Below are positions 18,460 through 29,749 of a stretch of DNA of 64,000 bases, piece by piece (positions within the stretch are counted from its first letter, which is position 1; the number at the start of each line of letters is the position of its first letter). This stretch comes from Amia ocellicauda (Eukaryota; Chordata; Actinopteri; Amiiformes; Amiidae). The notes below the pieces were generated by a model. It was not told the DNA's origin and did not search any database. It saw nothing but the letters and a program-made list of their open reading frames with translations. The translations under genes were made by a program, and so were the position numbers. The stretch is from NCBI RefSeq assembly GCF_036373705.1, contig NW_027102721.1:1-64000 (forward strand), read 5' to 3'.

Positions 18460-18782
18460 GGGCTCTCGGTGAGGCCGACCCCCACTTCTTCAGTCTTTAA
18501 GTGGCACGTCGCGAGTAAGTCCTTTCCTGCGCTTCAGGCAAGCTTGCAGCCAACTGCGGACGACTTTCCTTCCTCGGTGGCAGCCATCATGCCGCAATAG
18601 AAAAGGATTGTCATGAGCAAAACTTTCAAAGTTACCGAAAAGATCACGGCCCGTCGTGTGATGTGATTTACATGAGCTTCAGAAACGTTCATGGACATAT
18701 GTATTTAAGTAAGGATTTAATCACAGATAGAGAGAGAGAAAATGCACCACACAGATCCTATGGGAAGAGCAACAGATCCACT

Positions 18783-18854
18783 TTCCCTGACCGGGAATCG
18801 AACCCGGGCTGCGGCGGTGAGAGCGCCGAATCCTGACCACTAGACCACCAGGGA
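18783..18854 (-). tRNA. tRNA-Glu(CTC), unit U2
   Basis: Same cloverleaf as U1 with one base change (G to A) beside the T-stem on the minus strand. A T4 run (minus strand, from AAAA near 18740) lies about 40 nt downstream. Confidence 0.9.
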
Positions 18855-18989
18855 CGGCTCCGGAAGTGACCCGCCACACGCAGCACTCTGGGCGCAACTT
18901 GGCTCACTCTGGACTTGGCCGTGCGACAGAGCGAGACGTGTGCGTAGAGCAGAAACCTTCGTCACGGGCAAGAGGAGAGTAGGGGGCTT

Positions 18990-19061
18990 GGTTCCATGGT
19001 GTAATGGTTAGCACTCTGGACTCTGAATCCAGCGATCTGAGTTCAAGTCTCGGTGGGACCT
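18990..19061 (+). tRNA. tRNA-Gln(CTG), unit U2
   Basis: Same as U1 but with a C-to-T change in the T-stem (GATCTGAG) that turns a C:G pair into U:G. All arms still fold. Confidence 0.88.
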
Positions 19062-19217
19062 GGGGTCTTTGGCAGGGGCAGCGGCGGTGAAGCGGTGGTC
19101 TCCCTGCGTGAGGGCCTGTGTCTGCGAATAAGGCCTGTTTATGTTCCCTCTTGGGAGGCTTGGAGACGAATTGGCGAAAACTCCGGGTCGGCCTGGTGCG
19201 TTCACCTTCCTGGTGGT

Positions 19218-19860
19218 GACCGCGTGGCTTAACGGAGAAGAAGGTGCCTGTGTTGACAGATTACAGATAGATTATTTCCCTTCTTGGAAATCATCGTTAA
19301 AGCGAAAAGGAACTTTGTAAACCAGCTAGCTTGGAAGCAACCACGTCAGGGCATTCTTTCAGTGAGACCTCGGTTTTTTACAAGCACGAGTGAAGCTTTA
19401 AAAAAAAATGACAGAATGTTTGTGGCCGTTCATCCAATCAAGCCCGAGTCCGATTGCGGTCTGTCTTCCCTGGGGGCGGGGGGGATTGTGTTTTGTGAGA
19501 TCCGGGGGAGAGGTGAGGTGGCTTTCTTTGGTGTATGCCAGAGGTCCGGTGAGAGGTTGTCTTTTACAACTGTCCCTCAGTCAATACCAAAAACAGTCCC
19601 TGCCAATCTGGGAAAGCCATTCAGTCCACAAACAGAGTTTTGACAAACATCCTGCGGGCTTTTTCACCACCGTTTGATCCTTTTATCGTTGACAGGAATT
19701 TCTACAGGGTACGTCCCGAACAGGTGCCTCAATGGCTGTTTGCTAGCTCGATAAATCTAACTTGCTCGGTCTGCATACTATCTTTAATCTAAAACATCAT
19801 ACAGTCTCTTCGGTCTGACTTCGGATCGGAAGATTGAGGGTTGGAGTGCCTTTGCGGTCG
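19218..19860 (+). pseudogene. Split tRNA-Arg(TCG) pseudogene, unit U2
   Basis: Both acceptor strands are present here (GACCGCG and TGCGGTC, pairing with one G:U), showing that the two pieces belong to one tRNA. The C-to-G change in the T-loop and a T-stem mismatch remain. The 570-bp insert includes an open frame of 110-134 codons that I do not regard as a gene. Confidence 0.82.
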
Positions 19861-20064
19861 TTCCTGGGGTTACGACGTCGAAGCGGCATCTCGGTCGTTT
19901 TTGGGGAACTTCGGAAGGGCCAGCCGGCGTGCTAATGCTGCAGCCGTCGCCGGCGCGTTGTGTCTGATAACCTTACGGCAAACAGGCAATGCCTTGCGCC
20001 TGTGTCTGCGGCAAGAAAAGTGAGCGACTCTCCCCCGAAACCGGGGCACGAGCGCCTGAGACCT

Positions 20065-21977
20065 TGGAGAATGCGGGCATCGATCCCGCTGCCTCTCGCA
20101 TGCTGTAGCGTAAGGTACACTTATACATTTCAATTAAAGAAGTGAATTTATAGTATCACCTTATCACGAATCCTGGAATCTTGTAGAACTCAATTTCTGT
20201 AATAATTGGACGAAGACACCAATTCCAAAGATATAAATTGTCAAATGTATTCAAAACAAAGACTAAATGTAGCACTACACTAATTATACAAAAGGGAAAA
20301 ACTAATTACAATTCAACTCTAGATCAACAAATCGAAGACAAATCACTTCCGTGACCAAATCAAAGACCATGGGATCACATATGATAACACAAATCGTTAA
20401 ACTAAAAAGGTTATAAACACATTGACTACAATACCGGTTAGTAAGACGAAGGTGAGTCTCTCGTTAGTATTATTAGTCAGACATTAAATAACTACGCAGG
20501 TTAGTATTTATGTCAGGTAACTTCTCGTTATATATATATATATATCAGTCTCATTCACGTTTAGGTGCCGAGAAAGATCCTATCATTACTTGTTACCACA
20601 ATTTCCCTTAACTGATTATTATTCAATGATTAAGGATAGGCAGGGCCACCAATAATCTAATGTCTATTAACTTGTGTCAATTTCAGACTAAACAGTTAAA
20701 CAGGAATGAGAAGATATTTCTCGGCGTTGACAGATTTTATTTCTAAAATTATCAACAAAACAGTTTAATGCAACACACATTTATATTTAAGAAAACTAAA
20801 TGATATTACACATTCTAGAGTTATGAATCACAGATTAACATTTCTAATTGATTTCTCAAATGTCATGAATCATGAACTCCAAACTGTTAAACTTATCTGA
20901 ACTTCGTCGCAGAGAGGCCTCTCTGGCTTCGGGCTCAGATAACAGCACACGGCACGAGGTCCGTGTGGTTTGGAACAAAGGCAGTCCGGTTCGGCTTTGT
21001 CCAAGAACTTCCACTCAGTCGATACACCTGGAAGTTGGGGTTTCGCGAAAGTAGAGTCGTTTCCAAACAGATTTTCCACTGGTTTGAAGGCTCCAAGGTT
21101 GTGCACAAAATCTTCTTGGCAAGCAGGGTCTCTCACCGTACTTATTTGAAGACAAAGTCTTTGGGGAAAGCAGGGCCGTGTTTGTTCCAAGGGTCAAGTT
21201 TCTTAAGACTCAAATAGCTATTTAAATGACTGACACTTTCGTATACAGTCGACTTAGTCAATTGTCCAGCTGTAAAACTCCACTGATCAGGTGGGCACAG
21301 GCGGGCAGCGCAGTCTGTAAAGTTCTTTATTTAATAAAGTCCTTTAAAAGAATTCTTCGTACGGCTCAATCTCCTTCTCCCAGTTTAACTCTTCTGTTGC
21401 CGGCAAAGACTTAGTTGGTTTCTGGTTCCGGTTCTGGCAACAGAGCTACAGGTTGAGCTGTGGCAGCGAGTTACTGGTTCAGGTGAGAGAGAGCGAGAAA
21501 GACTGTCCGCTGTTCCTTATAGTCTGTCAGATCAAGAGGTGATTGGTTCTTGAGTTTTTGAGATTGGATTTCGGTTTCAGCCCCCAGTGTCCTATTGGAG
21601 GGGGGCTTGATTTATGACTGATGTCAATCCATGCCATCTTTTGGAAATGCCGGTTGGCCTGGGTTCGTAGCTCTATGTCGGGATTTCGGCTCTCGTCCAC
21701 TTCAAAGAGTTTTTATCACCTACAGGCCCCTTTCTCCAGACATCTCATAGCAGAATTCCAAACTATTTGGCCTCTTCTTGGTGCCATCCTCCCCAAAACT
21801 GTCACTTTGATGCAAACCACTTCCAAGCTGATGAGCTAAGGGAATCTGATAACTTTGGGGGGGAGAGGTTTTCTTTAGATCAGTGCTTCAGCTCAGAGCC
21901 CAAATGCTCTTATCCAAATACACCCAACATAACGCTACAATGCTAAGCGAGCACTCTACCACGTGAGCTGATCCTCA
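20065..21977 (-). pseudogene. Split tRNA-Ala(AGC) pseudogene, unit U2
   Basis: The 5' half is at 21977-21940 and the 3' half at 20103-20065. Together they hold every arm of tRNA-Ala, but acceptor pair 1:72 is U:C and the G3:U70 identity pair is A3:U70. The break falls in the anticodon loop. Confidence 0.85.
20104..21939 (-). mobile_element. LTR-like insertion (probable solo LTR), unit U2
   Basis: Length is 1,836 bp, TG...CA ends, ATGC duplicated on both sides. Read on the minus strand there is CCAAT (21542-21546), then CTATAAGG (21515-21522), then AATAAA (21326-21331). This U3-R order supports an LTR in minus orientation. Terminal inverted match is only about 8 bp, which fits an LTR better than a DNA transposon. 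The family cannot be named. Confidence 0.72.
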
Positions 21978-22300
21978 GGGCTCTCGGTGAGGCCGACCCC
22001 CACTTCTTCAGTCTTTAAGTGGCACGTCGCGAGTAAGTCCTTTCCTGCGCTTCAGGCAAGCTTGCAGCCAACTGCGGACGACTTTCCTTCCTCGGTGGCA
22101 GCCATCGTGCCGCAATAGAAAAGGATTGTCATGAGCAAAACTTTCAAAGTGACCGAAAAGATCACGGCCCGTCGTGTGATGTGATTTACATGAGCTCCAG
22201 AAACGTTCATGGACATATGTATATAAGTAAGGATTTAATCACAGATAGAGAGAGAGAAAATGCACCACACAGGTCCTATGGGAAGAGCAACAGATCCACC

Positions 22301-22372
22301 TTCCCTGGCCGGGAATCGAACCCGGGCCACGGCGGTGAGAGCGCCGAATCCTGACCACTAGACCACCAGGGA
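22301..22372 (-). tRNA. tRNA-Glu(CTC), unit U3, type II
   Basis: C66 replaces U66, so the acceptor TCCCTGG/CCAGGGA is fully Watson-Crick paired. One further change lies next to the T-stem (CCGTGG). A T4 run lies about 40 nt downstream on the minus strand. Confidence 0.9.
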
Positions 22373-22506
22373 CGGCTCCGGAAGTGACCCGCCACACGCA
22401 GCACTCTGGGCGCAACTTGGCTCACTCTGGACTTGGCCGTGCGACAGATGAGACGTGTGCGTAGAGCAGAAACCTTCGTCACGGGCAAGAGGAGGGCAGC
22501 GGGCTT

Positions 22507-22578
22507 GGTCCCATGGAGTAATGGTTAGCACTCTGGACTCTGAATCCAGCGATCCGAGTTCAAGTCTCGATGGGACCT
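22507..22578 (+). tRNA. tRNA-Gln(CTG), unit U3, type II
   Basis: The acceptor is GGTCCCA/TGGGACC, perfectly paired, replacing the U4:G69 wobble of type I. The D-loop reads GGAGTAATGG. The T-stem 3' strand is CTCGA, giving one mismatch. Confidence 0.87.
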
Positions 22579-22734
22579 GGGGCCCTTGGCAGGGGCAGCG
22601 GCGGTGAAGCGGTGGTCTCCCTGCGTGAGGGCCTGTGTCTGCGAATAAGGCCTGTTTATGTTCCCTCTTGGGAGGCTTGGAGACGAATTGGCGAAAACTC
22701 CGGGTCGGCCTGGTGCGTTCATCTTCCTGGTGGT

Positions 22735-23388
22735 GACCGCGTGGCTTAACGGAAAAGAAGGTGCCTGTGTTGACAGATTACAGATAGATTATTTCCCTTC
22801 TTGGAAATCATCGTTAAAGCGAAAAGGAACTTTGTAAACCAGCTAGCTTGGAAGCAACCACGTCAGGGCATTCTTTCAGTGAGACCTCGGTTTTTTACAA
22901 GCACGAGTGAAGCTTTAAAAGAAAATGACATAGAATGTTTGCGGCCGTTCATCCAATCAAAAGGTGCAAGCCCGAGTCCGATTGCGGTCTGTCTTCCCTG
23001 GGGGCGGGGTGGATTGTGTTTTGTGAGATCCGGGGGAGAGGTGAGGTGGCTTTCTTTGGTGTATGCCAGAGGTCCGGTGAGAGGTTGTCTTTTACAACTG
23101 TCCCTCAGTCAATACCAAAAACAGTCCCTGCCAATCTGGGAAAGCCATTCAGTCCACAAACAGAGTTTTGACAAACATCCTGCGGGCTTTTTCTCCACCG
23201 TTTGATCCTTTTATCGTTGACAGGAATTTCTACAGGGTACGTCCCGAACAGGTGCCTCAATGGCTGTTTGCTAGCTCGATAAATCTAACTTGCTCGGTCT
23301 GCATACTATCTTTAATCTAAAACATCATACAGTCTCTTCGGTCTGACTTCGGATCGGAAGATTGAGGGTTGGAGTGCCTTTGCGGTCG
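22735..23388 (+). pseudogene. Split tRNA-Arg(TCG) pseudogene, unit U3
   Basis: Two pieces as in U2, with the same T-loop defect and the D-arm insert. Confidence 0.8.
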
Positions 23389-23581
23389 TTCCTGGGGTTA
23401 CGACGTCGAAGCGGCATCTCGGTCGTTTTTGGGGAACTTCGGAAGGGCCAGCCGGCGTGCTAATGCTGCAGCCGTCGCCGGCGCGTTGTGTCTGATAACC
23501 TTACGGCAAACAGGCAATGCCTTGCGCCTGTGTCTGCGGCAAGAAAAGTGAGCGACTCTCCCCCGAAAGCGCCTGAGGCCT

Positions 23582-25488
23582 TGGAGAATGCGGGCATCGA
23601 TCCCGCTGCCTCTCGCATGCTGTAGCGTAAGGTACACTTATACATTTCAATTAAAGAAGTGAATTTAAAGTATCACCTTATCACGAATCCTGGAATCTTG
23701 TAGAACTCAATTTCTGTAATAATTGGACGCAGACACCAATTCCAAAGATATAAATTGTCAAATGTATTCAAAACAAAGACTAAATGTAGCACTACACTAA
23801 TTATACAAAAGGGAAAAACTAATTACAATTCAACTCTAGATCAACAAATCGAAGACAAATCACTTCCGTGACCAAATCAAAGACCATGGGATCACATATG
23901 ATAACACAAATCGTTAAACAAAAAAGGTTATAAACACATTGACTACAATACCGGTTAGTAAGACGAAGGTGAGTCTCTCGTTAGTATTATTAGTCAGACA
24001 TTAAATAACTACGCAGGTTAGTATTTATGTCAGGTAACTTCTCGTTATATATATATCAGTCTCATTCACGTTTAGGTGCCGAGAAAGATCCTATCATTAC
24101 TTGTTACCACAATTTCCCTTAACTGATTATTATTCAATGATTAAGGATAGGCAGGGCCACCAATAATCTAATGTCAATTAACTTGTGTCAATTTCAGACT
24201 AAACAGTTAAACAGGAATGAGACGATATTTCTCGGCGTTGACAGATTTTATTTCTAAAATGATCAACAAAACAGTTTAATGCAACACACATTTATATTTA
24301 AGAAAACTAAATGATATTACACATTCTAAAATTATGAATCACAGATTAACATTTCTAATTGATTTCTCAAATGTCATGAATCATGAACTCCAAACTGTTA
24401 AACTTATCTGAACTTCGTCGCAGAGAGGCCTCTCTGGCTTCGGGCTCAGATAACAGCACACGGCACGAGGTCCGTGTGGTTTGGAACAAAGGCAGTCTGG
24501 TTCGGCTTTGTCCAAGAACTTCCACTCAGTCGATACACCTGGAAGTTGGGGTTTCGCGAAAGTAGAGTCGTTTCCAAACAGATTTTCCACTGGTTTGAAG
24601 GCTCCAAGGTTGTGCACAAAATCTTCTTGGCAAGCAGGGTCTCTCACCGTACTTATTTGAAGACAAAGTCTTTGAGGAAAGCAGGGCCGTGTTTGTTCCA
24701 AGGGTCAAGTTTCTTAAGACTCAAATAGCTATTTAAATGACTGACACTTTCGTATACAGTCGACTTAGTCAATTGTCCAGCTGTAAAACTCCACTGATCA
24801 GGTGGGCACAGGCGGGCAGCGCAGTTTGTAAAGTTCTTTATTTAATAAAGTCCTTTAAAAGAATTCTTCGTACGGCTCAATCTCCTTCTCCCAGTTTAAC
24901 TCTTCTGTTGCCGGCAAAGACTTAGTTGGTTTCTGGTTCCGGTTCTGGCAACAGAGCTACAGGTTGAGCTGTGGCAGCGAGTTACTGGTTCAGGTGAGAG
25001 AGAGCGAGAAAGACTGTCCGCTCTTCCTTATAGTCTGTCAGATCAAGAGGTGATTGGTTCTTGAGTTTTTGAGATTGGATTTCGGTTTCAGCACCCAGTG
25101 TCCTATTGGATGGGGGCTTGATTTATGACTGATGTCAATCCATGCCATCTTTTGGAAATGCCGGTTGGCCTTGGTTCGTAGCTCTATGTCGGGATTTCGG
25201 CTCTCGTCCACTTCAAAGAGTTTTTATCACCTACAGGCCCCTTTCTCCAGACATCTCATAGCAGAATTCCAAACTATTTGGCCTCTTCTTGGTGCCATCC
25301 TCCCCAAAACTGTCACTTTGATGCAAACCAGTTCCAAGCTGATGAGCTAAGGGAATCTGATAACTTTGGGGGGGAGAGGTTTTCTTTAGATCAGTGCTTC
25401 AGCTCAGAGTCCAAATGCTCTTATCCAAATACACCCAACATAACGCTACAATGCTAAGCAAGCGCTCTACCACGTGAGCTAATCCTCA
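23582..25488 (-). pseudogene. Split tRNA-Ala(AGC) pseudogene, unit U3
   Basis: The 5' half is 25488-25451 (with AAGCAAGCG, changing one anticodon-stem base) and the 3' half 23620-23582. Confidence 0.83.
23621..25450 (-). mobile_element. LTR-like insertion (probable solo LTR), unit U3
   Basis: 1,830 bp with TG...CA ends and ATGC on both sides, at the identical anticodon-loop position. Confidence 0.7.
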
Positions 25489-25811
25489 GGGCTCTCGGTG
25501 AGGCCGACCCCCACTTCTTCAGTCTTTAAGTGGCACGTCGCGAGTAAGTCCTTTCCTGCGCTTCAGGCAAGCTTGCAGCCAACTGCGGACGACTTTACAT
25601 CCTCGGTGGCAGCCATCGCCCCGCAATAGAAAAGGATTGTCATGAGCAAAACTTTCAAAGTGACCGAAAAGATCACGGCCCGTCGTGTGATGTGATTTAC
25701 ATGAGCTGCAGAAACGTTCATGGAAATATGTATATAAGTAAGGATTTAATCACAGATAGAGAGAGAGAAAACGCACCATACAGGTCCTAGGGGAAGAGCA
25801 ACAGATCCACC

Positions 25812-25883
25812 TTCCCTGACCGGGAATCGAACCCGGGCCGCGGCGGTGAGAGCGCCGAATCCTGAACACTAGACCACCAGGGA
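25812..25883 (-). tRNA. tRNA-Glu(CTC), unit U4 (D-loop change)
   Basis: The conserved D-loop G-G reads G-T (TAGTGTTCAGG), removing G19, which normally pairs with C56 of the T-loop. Folding or transcription (A box) may be impaired. Confidence 0.78.
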
Positions 25884-26018
25884 CGGCTCCGAAAGTGACC
25901 CGCCACATGCAGCACTCTGGGCGCAACTTGGCTCACTCTGGACTTGGCCGTGCGACAGAGCGAGACGTGTGCGTAGAGCAGAAACCTTCATCATGGGCAA
26001 GAGGTGTGCAGCGGGCTT

Positions 26019-26090
26019 GGTTCCATGGAGTAAAGGTTAGCACTCTGGACTCTGAATCCAGCGATCTGAGTTCAAGTCTCGGTGGGACCT
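26019..26090 (+). tRNA. tRNA-Gln(CTG), unit U4 (D-loop change)
   Basis: The D-loop reads GTAAAGG instead of GTAATGG, inside the A box, and the T-stem has the U:G pair of U2. Possibly weakened. Confidence 0.78.
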
Positions 26091-26246
26091 GGGGCCCTTG
26101 GCAGGGGCAGCTGCGGTGAAGCGGTCGTCTCCCTGCGTGAGGGCCTGTGTCTGCGAATAAGGCCTATTTATGTTCCCTCTTGGGAGGCTTGGAGACGAAT
26201 TGGCGAAAACTCCGGGTCGGCCTGGTGCGTTCACCTTCCTGGTGGT

Positions 26247-26891
26247 GACCGCGTGGCTTAACGGAGAAGAAGGTGCCTGTGTTGACAGATTACAGATAGA
26301 TTATTTCCCTTCTTGGAAATCATCGTTAAAGCGAAAAGGAACTTTGTAAACCAGCTAGCTTGGAAGCAACCACGTCAGGGCATTCTTTCAGTGAGACCTG
26401 GGTTTTTTACAAGCACGAGTGAAGCTTTAAAAGAAAATGACATGGAATGTTTGCGGCCGTTCATCCAATCAAGCCCGAGTCCGATTGCGGTCTGTCTTCC
26501 CTGGGGGCGGGGGGGATTGTGTTTTGTGAGATCCGGGGGAGAGGTGAGGTGGCTTTCTTTGGTGTATGCCAGAGGTCCGGTGAGAGGTTGTCTTTTACAA
26601 CTGTCCCTCAGTCAATACCAAAAACAGTCCCTGCCAATCTGGGAAAGCCATTCAGTCCACAAACAGAGTTTTGACAAACATCCTGCGGGCTTTTTCTCCA
26701 CCGTTTGATCCTTTTATCGTTGACAGGAATTTCTACAGGGTACGTCCCGAACAGGTGCCTCAATGGCTGTTTGCTAGCTCGATAAATCTAACTTGCTCGG
26801 TCTGCATACTATCTTTAATCTAAAACATCATACAGTCTCTTCGGTCTGACTTCGGATCGGAAGATTGAGGGTTGGAGTGCCTTTGCGGTCG
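26247..26891 (+). pseudogene. Split tRNA-Arg(TCG) pseudogene, unit U4
   Basis: Two pieces with both acceptor strands, the D-arm insert, and the GGTTGGA T-loop. Confidence 0.8.
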
Positions 26892-27084
26892 TTCCTGGGG
26901 TTACGACGTCGAAGCGGCATCTCGGTCGTTTTTGGGGAACTTCGGAAGGGCCAGCCGGCGTGCTAATGCTGCAGCCGTCGCCGGCGCGTTGTGTCTGATA
27001 ACCTTACGGCAAACAGGCAATGCCTTGCGCCTGTGTCTGCGGCAAGAAAAGTGAGCGACTCTCCCCCGAAAGCGCCTGAGGCCT

Positions 27085-28991
27085 TGGAGAATGCGGGCAT
27101 CGATCCCGCTGCCTCTCGCATGCTGTAGCGTAAGGTACACTTATACATTTCAATTAAAGAAGTGAATTTAAAGTATCACCTTATCACGAATCCTGGAATC
27201 TTGTAGAACTCAATTTCTGTAATAATTGGACGCAGACACCAATTCCAAAGATATAAATTGTCAAATGTATTCAAAACAAAGACTAAATGTAGCACTACAC
27301 TAATTATACAAAAGGGAAAAACTAATTACAATTCAACTCTAGATCAACAAATCGAAGACAAATCACTTCCGTGACCAAATCAAAGACCATGGGATCACAT
27401 ATGATAACACAAATCGTTAAACAAAAAAGGTTATAAACACATTGACTACAATACCGGTTAGTAAGACGAAGGTGAGTCTCTCGTTAGTATTATTAGTCAG
27501 ACATTAAATAACTACGCAGGTTAGTATTTATGTCAGGTAACTTCTCGTTATATATATATCAGTCTCATTCACGTTTAGGTGCCGAGAAAGATCCTATCAT
27601 TACTTGTTACCACAATTTCCCTTAACTGATTATTATTCAATGATTAAGGATAGGCAGGGCCACCAATAATCTAATGTCAATTAACTTGTGTCAATTTCAG
27701 ACTAAACAGTTAAACAGGAATGAGACGATATTTCTCGGCGTTGACAGATTTTATTTCTAAAATGATCAACAAAACAGTTTAATGCAACACACATTTATAT
27801 TTAAGAAAACTAAATGATATTACACATTCTAAAATTATGAATCACAGATTAACATTTCTAATTGATTTCTCAAATGTCATGAATCATGAACTCCAAACTG
27901 TTAAACTTATCTGAACTTCGTCGCAGAGAGGCCTCTCTGGCTTCGGGCTCAGATAACAGCACACGGCACGAGGTCCGTGTGGTTTGGAACAAAGGCAGTC
28001 TGGTTCGGCTTTGTCCAAGAACTTCCACTCAGTCGATACACCTGGAAGTTGGGGTTTCGCGAAAGTAGAGTCGTTTCCAAACAGATTTTCCACTGGTTTG
28101 AAGGCTCCAAGGTTGTGCACAAAATCTTCTTGGCAAGCAGGGTCTCTCACCGTACTTATTTGAAGACAAAGTCTTTGAGGAAAGCAGGGCCGTGTTTGTT
28201 CCAAGGGTCAAGTTTCTTAAGACTCAAATAGCTATTTAAATGACTGACACTTTCGTATACAGTCGACTTAGTCAATTGTCCAGCTGTAAAACTCCACTGA
28301 TCAGGTGGGCACAGGCGGGCAGCGCAGTTTGTAAAGTTCTTTATTTAATAAAGTCCTTTAAAAGAATTCTTCGTACGGCTCAATCTCCTTCTCCCAGTTT
28401 AACTCTTCTGTTGCCGGCAAAGACTTAGTTGGTTTCTGGTTCCGGTTCTGGCAACAGAGCTACAGGTTGAGCTGTGGCAGCGAGTTACTGGTTCAGGTGA
28501 GAGAGAGCGAGAAAGACTGTCCGCTCTTCCTTATAGTCTGTCAGATCAAGAGGTGATTGGTTCTTGAGTTTTTGAGATTGGATTTCGGTTTCAGCCCCCA
28601 GTGTCCTATTGGATGGGGGCTTGATTTATGACTGATGTCAATCCATGCCATCTTTTGGAAATGCCGGTTGGCCTTGGTTCGTAGCTCTATGTCGGGATTT
28701 CGGCTCTCGTCCACTTCAAAGAGTTTTTATCACCTACAGGCCCCTTTCTCCAGACATCTCATAGCAGAATTCCAAACTATTTGGCCTCTTCTTGGTGCCA
28801 TCCTCCCCAAAACTGTCACTTTGATGCAAACCAGTTCCAAGCTGATGAGCTAAGGGAATCTGATAACTTTGGGGGGGAGAGGTTTTCTTTAGATCAGTGC
28901 TTCAGCTCAGAGTCCAAATGCTCTTATCCAAATACACCCAACATAACGCTACAATGCTAAGCAAGCGCTCTACCACGTGAGCTAATCCTCA
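27085..28991 (-). pseudogene. Split tRNA-Ala(AGC) pseudogene, unit U4
   Basis: The 5' half is 28991-28954, carrying the same AAGCAAGCG change as U3; the 3' half is 27123-27085. Confidence 0.83.
27124..28953 (-). mobile_element. LTR-like insertion (probable solo LTR), unit U4
   Basis: 1,830 bp, same ends and ATGC flanks; almost the same sequence as in U3. Confidence 0.7.
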
Positions 28992-29314
28992 GGGCTCTCG
29001 GTGAGGCCGACCCCCACTTCTTCAGTCTTTAAGTGGCACGTCGCGAGTAAGTCCTTTCCTGCGCTTCAGGCAAGCTTGCAGCCAACTGCGGACGACTTTA
29101 CATCCTCGGTGGCAGCCATCGTGCCGCAATAGAAAAGGATTGTCATGAGCAAAACTTTCAAAGTGACCGAAAAGATCACGGCCCGTCGTGTGATGTGATT
29201 TACATGAGCTGCAGAAACGTTCATGGAAATATGTATATAAGTAAGGATTTAATCACAGATAGAGAGAGAGAAAACGCACCATACAGGTCCTAGGGGAAGA
29301 GCAACAGATCCACC

Positions 29315-29386
29315 TTCCCTGACCGGGAATCGAACCCGGGCCGCGGCGGTGAGAGCGCCGAATCCTGACCACTAGACCACCAGGGA
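29315..29386 (-). tRNA. tRNA-Glu(CTC), unit U5
   Basis: Identical to the U1 gene in all arms, with a T4 run about 45 nt downstream on the minus strand. Confidence 0.92.
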
Positions 29387-29521
29387 CGGCTCCGGAAGTG
29401 ACCCGCCACATGCAGCACTCTGGGCGCAACTTGGCTCACTCTGGACTTGGCCGTGCGACAGAGCGAGACGTGTGCGTAGAGCAGAAACCTTCATCATGGG
29501 CAAGAGGTGTGCAGCGGGCTT

Positions 29522-29593
29522 GGTTCCATGGAGTAATGGTTAGCACTCTGGACTCTGAATCCAGCGATCTGAGTTCAAGTCTCGGTGGGACCC
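29522..29593 (+). tRNA. tRNA-Gln(CTG), unit U5
   Basis: All stems are intact with the U2-type T-stem U:G pair, but the discriminator base 73 is C instead of U. Confidence 0.84.
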
Positions 29594-29749
29594 GGGGCCC
29601 TTGGCAGGGGCAGCTGCGGTGAAGCGGTCGTCTCCCTGCGTGAGGGCCTGTGTCTGCGAATAAGGCCTATTTATGTTCCCTCTTGGGAGGCTTGGAGACG
29701 AATTGGCGAAAACTCCGGGTCGGCCTGGTGCGTTCATCTTCCTGGTGGT

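Larger units (their letters stand above)
15431..18751. repeat. tRNA tandem unit U1
   Basis: Unit order is Glu(-), Gln(+), split Arg(+), split Ala(-) holding the LTR-like insert, then about 320 bp of spacer with a (GA)n tract and the next unit. U1 is the shortest complete unit (3,321 bp): the roughly 200 bp that elsewhere separate Arg from Ala are reduced to about 20 bp, and the Ala 3' piece is cut. The spacers (15534-15668, 15741-15896, 18460-18751) show no gene. Confidence 0.93.
18752..22269. repeat. tRNA tandem unit U2
   Basis: This is a full-length unit of 3,518 bp with the complete Arg-Ala spacer (19861-20064, no gene seen). Its right part, with a long (TA)n tract near 20530, is closest to that of V1. 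Spacer 21978-22300 contains only a GA-rich tract. Confidence 0.93.
22270..25780. repeat. tRNA tandem unit U3
   Basis: 3,511 bp. The Glu/Gln part belongs to a second sequence type shared with V2 and V3, while the Ala/LTR part is closest to U4. The Arg-Ala spacer (23389-23581) lacks about 15 bp (CCGGGGCACGA region) present in U2. Confidence 0.93.
25781..29283. repeat. tRNA tandem unit U4
   Basis: 3,503 bp. From the Arg insert to the end it is nearly identical to U3. Spacer 28992-29314 has no gene. Confidence 0.93.

Noticed and set aside
19841-20145. Arg/Ala-rich frames in the Arg-Ala spacer
   Set aside because: Open frames on both strands are a by-product of GC-rich sequence; they run into tRNA remnants and have no start context.
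20870-21217. Overlapping frames of 60-106 codons on both strands within the LTR-like insert
   Set aside because: Both strands are open over the same GC-rich stretch, no retroviral domain is seen, and starts are weak. Best read as non-coding LTR sequence.
20104-21939. A DNA transposon with terminal inverted repeats for the same insert
   Set aside because: The inverted match is only about 8 bp and the CCAAT-TATA-AATAAA order suits an LTR. Not fully excluded.
20065-21977. The 1.83-kb interruption of tRNA-Ala as a giant tRNA intron
   Set aside because: It carries TG...CA ends, a 4-bp target duplication and Pol II-type signals, and contains many T-runs that would stop Pol III. A transposon insertion explains it better.
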